Assembly (NCBI RefSeq): GCF_019703515.2
Contig: NC_059346.1
Coordinates: 16,213,001-16,277,000 of the forward strand
DNA length: 64,000 nucleotides
DNA from: Myxocyprinus asiaticus
Taxonomy: Eukaryota > Chordata > Actinopteri > Cypriniformes > Catostomidae
Reading direction: 5' to 3'
Shown: piece after piece, positions 57,491-64,000 of the stretch
How the letters are laid out: each line of letters opens with the position of its first letter
Numbering within the stretch: the first letter of the stretch is position 1
Notes under the pieces: model-generated
What the model was told of the DNA's origin: nothing
Databases searched by the model: none
The model's input: the letters and a program-made list of their open reading frames with translations, nothing else
Translations under genes and position numbers: made by a program

Positions 57491-58189
57491 CACAATTATC
57501 TGAACTGTGTTACATGAACTGGCGGTGTGTGACGGGCAGACCGCTGTGTGCCTCGTAGCCAGTGCACCAGGCCATCACGTAACCTCCCCCAATGCTCTTA
57601 TGAGTGTCGAAAGGTCCTACAGGAACAAGTCGACTACCCAAAAATAGGGACAGGCTAGCCCAGTCGAGGCCTCTTTTCCTCTCTTTTCTCCCCAAAAAGA
57701 GTGGAATTTGTTAACCGACTGGGAGCCATAAGTGTCTACGTCAGGGGGTGTCCTTCCCAAGGGGAAGACATCGCGGAGACCACACCCCGCCCAAAGGGGG
57801 GGTGGGGGGGGGTATTTTGAGTGGAATACGTCACTTGGTCTTACCGAGTCTTGTCGGAAATATGTCATGTGGAGAGGTCCCATGGTAGGTCCAACCCAAA
57901 GGGGGAGGAGTTTCTACAAAGCATGGCAACCGGGGCAAGAGGGGTCTCTGCCCAAAGAAGACGTAGTTTACCGACAGGGAAACGATTTTGCAGAAGATAT
58001 CACATGGGGTTGCCTTCAGAGAACCAGCACATGTGGAGCATATACCTCAGTACAGGATCTCATTAGCGCATGTACTGGGCCGGCAGCGAGTTTCTCCACA
58101 AACTCAACTGCCAGAGGGCTAAGGAGGAAAGTCATCCAGGTATCACAGTCTGTGAACATGACTGTAAGTCAAGAGCTCTTGTCTTCACC

Positions 58190-58535
58190 TCAAGGGAGGG
58201 GAAAGGCGCTATGCGCAAGCAGTACACCCGGCCAGCTGTCCCGGAACTTACCTGCTCGTGCCTGCCAATACATGGGACGAGACCGGCTCAACCCAGAGGT
58301 TGTAGAACCTCGCAAAGGTGTCGGGTGCTGCCCAGCCCACTGCTCTGCAGATGTTTGCCAAAGAGGCGCCACTGGCCAGGGCCCAGGAGGCCGCCACACT
58401 CCTGGTAGAGTGGGCTCGTAACCCCGCAGGGGGTGGCACGTCCTGAGCCTGATATGCCATCACTATGGTGTCAATGACCCAGTGGGCGATCCTCTGTTTG
58501 GAGACAGCGCTTCCTCCTCTAGAGTCGCTGCGAGC
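58190..58535 (-). pseudogene. DIRS recombinase C-terminus, left arm
   Basis: The minus-strand peptide has GSAVSKQRIAHWVIDTIVMA, LRAHSTRSVAASWALA (His-x-x-Arg box) and DTFARFYNLWVEPVSS (catalytic Tyr). It ends at the palindrome junction near 58505; the upstream part of the gene is absent on this strand. Confidence 0.88.
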
Positions 58536-58640
58536 CACTCACATCCCGGGCAACCTCGACACTACAGCGGACGCGCTGTCACGGCAGGTTACACTCAGGG
58601 GAGAGTGGAGACTCCACCCTCAGGTGGTCTAGCTGATTTG
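58510..58640 (+). pseudogene. DIRS RNase H C-terminal remnant
   Basis: SLRATHIPGNLDTTADALSR matches the copy B RNase H end (SLRATHIPGDLNTAADALS). It starts directly at the palindrome junction. Confidence 0.82.
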
Positions 58641-58959
58641 GAGTCGATTTGGACGGGCACAGGTAGACTTGTTCGCCTCCCAAGAATCCTCCCACTGCCC
58701 GCTCTGGTACGCCCTTACCGAGGCCCCCCTCGGCATAGATGCGCTGGCACACAGCTGGCCCCCAGGACTTCGCAAATATGCGTTTCCCCAGTAAGCCTAC
58801 TTGCACAGACCCTGTGCAAGGTCAGGGAGGACGAGGAGCAGTGCGTCCTTGTAGCACCCTACTGGCCCACCCAGACGTGGTTCTCGGACCTCACGCTTCT
58901 TGCGACAGCCCCCCCCGGCGAATTCCCCTGAGGAAGGACCTTCTTTCTCAGGGATGGGG

Positions 58960-60001
58960 CACCATCTGGCACCCGTGACCAGACCTCTGGAATCTCCATG
59001 TCTGGCCCCTGGATGGTGGTAGACACGATCACTCAGGCTAGGGCCCCCTCTACGAGGCACCTGTATGCCTTTAAATGGCGTCTGTTCGCTAAGTGGTGTT
59101 CTTCCCGACGGGAAGACCCCCAGAGATGCGCAGTCGGATCAGTGCTTTCCTTCCTGCAGGAGAGGTTGGAAGGGAGGCTGTCCCCTTCCACCTTGAAGGT
59201 GTACGTTGCCGCCATAGCAGCACACCACAACGCAGTCGACGGTAAGTCCTTAGGGAAGCACGATCTGATCATCAGGTTCCTAAGAGGCCCCAGGAGGCTG
59301 AATCCCTCCAGACCGCACCTCATCCCCTCATGGGACCTCTCTGTAGTTCTTCAGGGTCTACAGAGAGCCCCCTTTGAGCCTTTGCAGTCGATGAGCTTAA
59401 GGCACTCTCCTTGAAGACTGCCCTCCTGACTGCGCTCACTTCCATCAAGAGGGTAGGAGACCTGCAAGCGTTCTCTGTCAGCGAAACGTGCCTGGAGTTC
59501 GGTCCGGGCTACTCTTACGTGATCCTGAGACCCCGACCGGGCTATGTGCCCAAGGTTCCCACGACCCCTTTTAGGGACCAGGTGGTGAACCTGCAAGCGC
59601 TGCCCCAGGAGGAGGCAGACCCAGCCCTGTCGTTGCCGTGTCCAGTGCGCGCTTTACGCATCTATTTGGATCGCACGCAGAGCTTTAGGATCTCTGAGCA
59701 GCTCTTTGTCTGCTTTGGTGTACAGCGGAAAGGAAGCGCTGTCTCCAAGCAGAGGATCGCCCACTGGCTCATTGACGCCATAACTATGGCATATCATGCC
59801 CAGGACATACCGCCCCCGGTAGGGCTACGAGCCCATTCTTACAGGGGTGTAGCGGCCTCCTGGGCCCTGGCCAGGGGTGCCTCTCTAACAGACATTTGCA
59901 GAGCAGCAGGCTGGGCAACACCCAACACCTTTGCAAGGTTCTACAACCTCTGGGTGGAACCGGTTTCGTCCCAGGTAGTGGCATGCAATACAAGCAGATA
60001 A
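58960..60001 (+). pseudogene. DIRS tyrosine recombinase, nearly full length with one frameshift
   Basis: The first frame (58998-59414) has RAPSTRHLYAFKWRLFAKWC and LQERLEGRLSPSTLKVYVAA, the N-terminal core-binding domain. A one-base shift at about 59390 leads to the second frame (59411-60001) with LLTALTSIKRVGDLQAFSVS (first catalytic Arg), RIAHWLIDAITMAYH, LRAHSYRGVAASWALA (His-x-x-Arg box) and NTFARFYNLWVEPVSS (Tyr). All catalytic residues I can check are present, so this is the best-preserved recombinase in the window, broken mainly by that shift. Copy B lacks the part corresponding to about 58905-59490. Confidence 0.92.
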
Positions 60002-60755
60002 GCCCGGGATAGCCGGCCGGGTGTATCGCTTGCACATAGCGCCTTCCACCTCCTTTTGAGCTGAAGACGTGCGGCATTAATTCAAAGTAGTGTTCACAAA
60101 CTATGTTCCCTGGTTGACTTCCTCTGAGTCCTGTGGCAGTCGAGTTTTCGGAGAGATTCGCTGCCGGCCCAGTTCACGTGCTAACTAAGAGTCCTGTTCT
60201 GGGGTAGGTGCTCCGCATGTGGCGGTTCCCTGTAAGGCTAACCCCATACAATGTATATCTTCCACTAATTCGTTTCCCTGTTGGCAAACTGCGTCTTCCT
60301 TGGGCAGAGCCCCTGTGCCCCAGTCTCCATGTTTGTAGTAACTCCTCCCCTGTTGGGTAGGATCTACCTTGAAGACTCTCCACATGGTCGGAAAGACCAT
60401 GTGACGTATTCTTCCACTTAAATACCCCCCCCCACCTTTGGGCGAGGTGTGGTCTCCGCGGTGTCTTCCCCTTGGGAGGGACACCCCCCGACTAGACCTG
60501 GCGGCCCAGTTGGATAATCCCCCTTCTTTTTTAAGGATTGGAAAAAAAGAAGGGGAAAAGAGGCCACGACTGGGTTAGCCTGTCTCTATCTTTTGGGTAG
60601 TCGACTTGTCCCCAAAGGGCCATTCGACACTCATAACTATGTTGGGGGAGGTTACGTGTCAACCTGGTGTGCTGGCTACAAGGCACACAGTGGTCTGCCC
60701 GCCACACACCACCAGTTCACTTAACACAGTTCAGCCATTTGTGGCGTTTCGTATA
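60002..60755 (+). other. DIRS copy C 3' non-coding region, right arm
   Basis: Near-identical in order to 33220-33985 in copy B. Confidence 0.8.
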
Positions 60756-60880
60756 GGGACCCCTAGTGTCACTACATCGACAAAACGTCGAGTGAGTGAC
60801 AGATTGGGAACGTCATGGTTACTTGTGTAACCTCCGTTCCCTTATGGAGGGAACGAGACGGTGTGTCCCTTCTGCCACAA
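60756..60880. repeat. DIRS copy C internal complementary region, right arm
   Basis: GTCACTACATCGACAAAACG.CGAGTGAGTGACAGATTGGGAA followed by CGTCATGGTTACTTGTGTAA and GGAGGGAACGAGACGG: complement of the left tip joined to complement of the right tip, as in copy B. Confidence 0.85.
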
Positions 60881-60929
60881 CGCTGAACTACCCGCTGAAA
60901 TGGCCGGACCTTGTCTCGGCTCCTCAGCA

Positions 60930-61125
60930 TAAAACCTGAATGAGTGGTTGCATACCAGCTCATTTTATGGGGAGTGGCATGCAAATACCACTCGCCAATT
61001 TTCATTGGCCTTTGATTAAAGACCAGAGGTGTCTCGGGCTCCCAAGAGTGACCCCTAGTGTCACTTCATCGACACAACATCTCGTTCCCTCCATCAGGGA
61101 ACGGAGGTTACACAAGTAACCATGA
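60930..61125 (+). repeat. DIRS copy C right inverted terminal repeat
   Basis: Ends GTTACACAAGTAACCATGA. The complement contains ATTTGCAT and the CCAAT...ATTGG pair; a deletion removed the TATA region (CTCATTTTATGGGGAGTGG). Confidence 0.87.
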
Positions 61126-62245
61126 TGTTTGATTATTTTGTGTGATTTTACTGTGACAATAATGACCTATAATGATTTAAAAGGAATGCAACTTGTAAAA
61201 AATGCATCTTAAAAACAAAACAAAAATAACACGAAACTGTTCTGTAATTACTCAAGAAAGAACATCTGCATCTTGCGTGATTGACTGAAATGGTTTTGAT
61301 GGAAACCGATGTCTTTCTGAAGAGATTTATTTTGTGTAAGGGAGTTTTAAAAGCAAAAAAAAAAAAAAAAAAAAAGCAAATAGTTAGTGTGTTTATATAT
61401 GTGTGTGTGTTTTGCATATTTAAAACATTAAGATGCAAATTGGTTTATAAGTTCTGAGAATGACTCACTTGAGCTTGTTGAGCGAAGAGAAAGAGTCTAA
61501 TAGCGTGTTGTTTAAAAGGAAAGTATGAGGGGAGTATTTTTAGCTAATCCAACCACTTTCCTTTACGTCGGCTCTTTAAAACCCAAGTTACACGTTCCCT
61601 TTCACATTACCTTCAAAGCACCAACCCTCTCTGGTAGCACTGCCAAAACACACACACATATACACACTGCATGAAAAGTAGTGAAATTATGCAGTTTAGT
61701 CCTTACTGATTAACCAACAGGAGAGGAAGGCAGAGATAAAGAAACAAAAACACACACCTGTCTGAGAGTGCTGAACCTTATTGAATAGTGGTGTGAGCTA
61801 AAAAAATTCACTTGGCCTTTCACATAGTCACTTAGTTTATGGCATGAAGTACAACCCCAACCTACCATATTCCAAGCCTTTACACACACACACACACACA
61901 CACACACCCACGCATGTACATGTTTTGCCACTGAGGTGCTGTGCATTTGAACATAATTCTAAATGATTTACAATAAATAATGATTTATTTTGGCAAACAC
62001 TAATAATCTGGTACACACTAATAAACTCACTCTCCTTAATGCAAATTTATTTACTACTTATTTAATAAATAACTCTGATATTTGCTCATATTATTACATT
62101 TATATTGAAGACGTTAATAAAAGAAAAAATATTATTTGTTTCAGTTCTGTTTGCAGACTGACACCACCCACTCAAGGAGACAAGCATTCACATCAGAGGG
62201 CTGCTGTAGTGGAAAACAATCGGTCCCATTATTACAGACAATAAT
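61126..62245. other. Intronic DNA, nothing recognised apart from simple repeats
   Basis: Poly-A at 61355-61375 and CA repeats at 61881-61907. No exon or element ends found. Confidence 0.5.
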
Positions 62246-62389
62246 AATGTGTGACAAAAAAGGAATGAAAGCATATTATAGACAAAAGTTTATAAATTCA
62301 GAACTAGGGTTGGAAACAGAGAAATGTAAGCGCAGCATAGTTCTAGCAGGAAGACTCGCAGCTGTACAACATTGCACCATTAGCTAGGT

Positions 62390-62700
62390 AACTCCTAGCC
62401 AATCATGCATCAGCCATTGCTTTATAAGTCTGCTCACAATCTATCACATTGCTGTTTCAGTGTACCAACACGGCAACCTACACCACCCCACCGCCACCAG
62501 TTGAGTCCCGTCTGGCAAGGGGGTAGGCTCCTCGCCCCTGCCTCCTATCTCCGGCAGGATCTGAAGGTTCCGTGTACAACTTCTTCAGACCGCCAGATGG
62601 GGCTTACGCCAAAGAGAGACATTACATTGCCGTTTCGTATTCATCAAATAAATGTCATCTTAAACTTTACTCAAGTCTGCGAGTCTTCCTGATAGAACAG
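62390..62700 (+). other. Possible LTR-like or promoter-like remnant
   Basis: GCTTTATAAGTCTGCTC (TATA-like, 62418) is followed by CACCCCACCGCCACCAG and, 200 bp on, CAAATAAATGTCATC (polyadenylation-like, 62644). The layout is reminiscent of an LTR, but no TG...CA ends with target duplication and no second copy in the window support it. Confidence 0.3.
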
Positions 62701-63510
62701 GTTCTTATTCAGATTTGGTTCCATTTTTGTAAAAATATCAGAACCGTATGATTCTCATGACTTTCGTTTCCCTTAACAGTTTTTGAACGTGCAAATTTTG
62801 AGTGATGCGGACAGAACACTGTTCTAAAATAGACAATCTGACAGTGTTTCCTGCTGCTCTATTCAGTGGGAGCTCTGCCCCTCTTCAGATTCTATGGTGC
62901 GACACACACAGAATGACGAGTAGAGTCCAATTCTTGAACAAATTACACTTACGTGCAGGCTCTTTTGAATCTACAGTGCGAAACACATGGTGTGACCAGT
63001 GTAGTCCGATTGCCGAACAAATGACTGCAATGAGCTGATTCTTTTTAGTGAATAAAAAACACATTTGTCGGAGCGGTTACTGAATCAATCACACTGACCT
63101 GCAAATTATTACTTTTGTCATGTCTAGAAATGAAATAAGAACTATTACTGTGTTATGTAATGTTGTACTTAAGGCTTGTGAAACTTGAATCAGGCAGTGC
63201 AGTTATTAACTGTTTTTTTTTATTTAAAAAAAAACATTTTTATCACATGACAATGTGTAGTTAATGATACACATTTTTGTACAGTACATGAGTTTTGTTG
63301 TAAATAATGGAATTTTTATTAAATTGTTATACAAATTTTATTATAAATGTTATTTAAAAAAAATTATAAATGAAATATGACTATGTTATCACATTTCTTG
63401 TTTGATTAGAATTTTTGTTTAATATATAGTTCGGACCAACTGCATTTACACCACCAAAAAGTTTTTTTTGTTTTTTTTTTAAGTATTTTAAAAGTAATAA
63501 AAAAAATGGA
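62701..63510. other. Intronic DNA, nothing recognised
   Basis: AT-rich; no exon or complete element found. Confidence 0.5.
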
Positions 63511-63514
63511 ATAA

Positions 63515-63835
63515 AAAAATCATGTATTTATTTTATCAAACAATCTTGGGTAGCCTTGCAAGCTATGGGATTCAGGTATGGTATGGGAACCTTTCAGTTC
63601 AGTTGAAATTTCAGCTTGCTCGTTTAGTAAAAACAGCAATGGAAATCATGGGAGTTAAAGAATACACACCCCTTCAATTTGTCTACGAGCAGGTGGTTTT
63701 TAAGAGCACAGAAAATACTGGCTGATCCGAATCACGTTCTCAATTATGAATATCAGGTTTTACCATCAGGGAGACGTTATAGGGACCTACCAATGTGTAA
63801 GAGCAATCGCTATATAAAATCTTTGGGCTAGTATC
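63515..63835 (+). mobile_element. LINE 3' fragment (CR1/L2-like) with reverse-transcriptase C-terminus
   Basis: The plus frame FYQTILGSLASYGIQVWYGN, then RLVKTAMEIMGVKEYTPLQ, resembles the conserved C-terminal region of L2/CR1/Rex1-type LINE proteins. After a frameshift near 63690 the reading continues as KILADPNHVLNYEYQVLPSG and RRYRDLPMCKSNRYIKSF, matching the usual C-terminal end. A 3' non-coding tail probably follows and may run beyond the window. Confidence 0.8.
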
Positions 63836-64000
63836 AGTTAATACCTTAAACAGTAGATTATGGAGTATTAGAATGTACACAGGTGAATTTTTTATATATA
63901 TATATATCTATGAATATATGTATGTATATTGCATAAAGTAAATGTTTTTTTCGCTCTCTGTTTTTGTGCATGTTACATGAATGTTGTTGAGTATGGTATG

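Larger units (their letters stand above)
57106..61125. mobile_element. DIRS-type derivative, copy C: head-to-head dimer of 3' halves
   Basis: The left 1.4 kb (57106 to about 58500) is the DIRS 3' end on the minus strand: right terminal repeat, internal complementary region, 3' non-coding region and recombinase C-terminus. At about 58500-58510 it switches to the plus strand and continues from the end of RNase H through the whole recombinase, 3' region, internal complementary region and right terminal repeat. Both outer ends are therefore right ends; the left end, gag and reverse transcriptase are missing. Such a palindrome could come from an aberrant replication intermediate or a later rearrangement. 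Confidence 0.88.

Noticed and set aside
62249..62697. Solo LTR with TG...CA ends
   Set aside because: The candidate flanks do not form a matching 5-bp duplication and no second copy exists in the window; kept only as a low-confidence remnant.

Overview
This window looks like vertebrate, and most likely cyprinid (carp-family) fish, nuclear DNA. It is AT-rich, packed with TA, CA and CT microsatellites, and full of transposon families I know from zebrafish and carp: hAT, Tc1, TTAA-flanked miniature elements, DIRS, CR1/L2 LINEs and small LTR elements. Only two host coding segments are supported. Both are minus-strand exons of a teneurin gene. The exon at 36191-36428 encodes the proline-rich end of the intracellular domain, and the exon at 14573-14811 encodes the segment running into the transmembrane helix. 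The splice phases match (an arginine codon is split across the junction). So the DNA from 14812 to 36190 is one 21.4-kb intron, and the flanks are presumably neighbouring introns. From recalled family sequences the gene is closest to teneurin-1; the paralogue assignment is less secure than the family.

Layout: 1-14.5 kb is the intron after the transmembrane exon. It holds a hAT element with a perfect 8-bp target duplication (1486-2779), a second hAT nested in a miniature element (3.1-4.9 kb), a decayed duplicate of the transmembrane exon (11073-11278) and a solo LTR with a perfect 5-bp duplication (13831-14313). From 14.8 to 36.2 kb lie a foldback-type element with inverted arrays of a ~20-bp repeat (about 16980-22265), itself invaded by a Tc1-like transposon, a miniature element and a 2.2-kb LTR retrotransposon; a truncated DIRS copy (23731-25606); a hAT-like element split by a second, nearly end-to-end DIRS copy (28723-34373); and a Tc1-like miniature element (34907-35471).

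Upstream of the proline-rich exon (36.4-64 kb) are an L2/CR1-type LINE (36859-38262, minus), hAT elements at 38838-40106 and 40570-42674, many microsatellites, a long-TIR DNA transposon carrying a broken copy of a recurrent transposon gene (about 46.6-48.3 kb), a small LTR element (53284-54460, minus), a second solo LTR with target duplication (55069-55417), a head-to-head DIRS 3'-end dimer (about 57106-61125) and a LINE 3' fragment at the right edge.

I see no rRNA, tRNA or CRISPR. None of the mobile elements has a complete intact gene set. The most informative observations are the teneurin exon pair, the degenerate transmembrane pseudo-exon, the nested foldback composite, the DIRS copies with their diagnostic internal complementary region and promoter-bearing inverted repeats, the palindromic DIRS derivative, and the broken long-TIR transposon.
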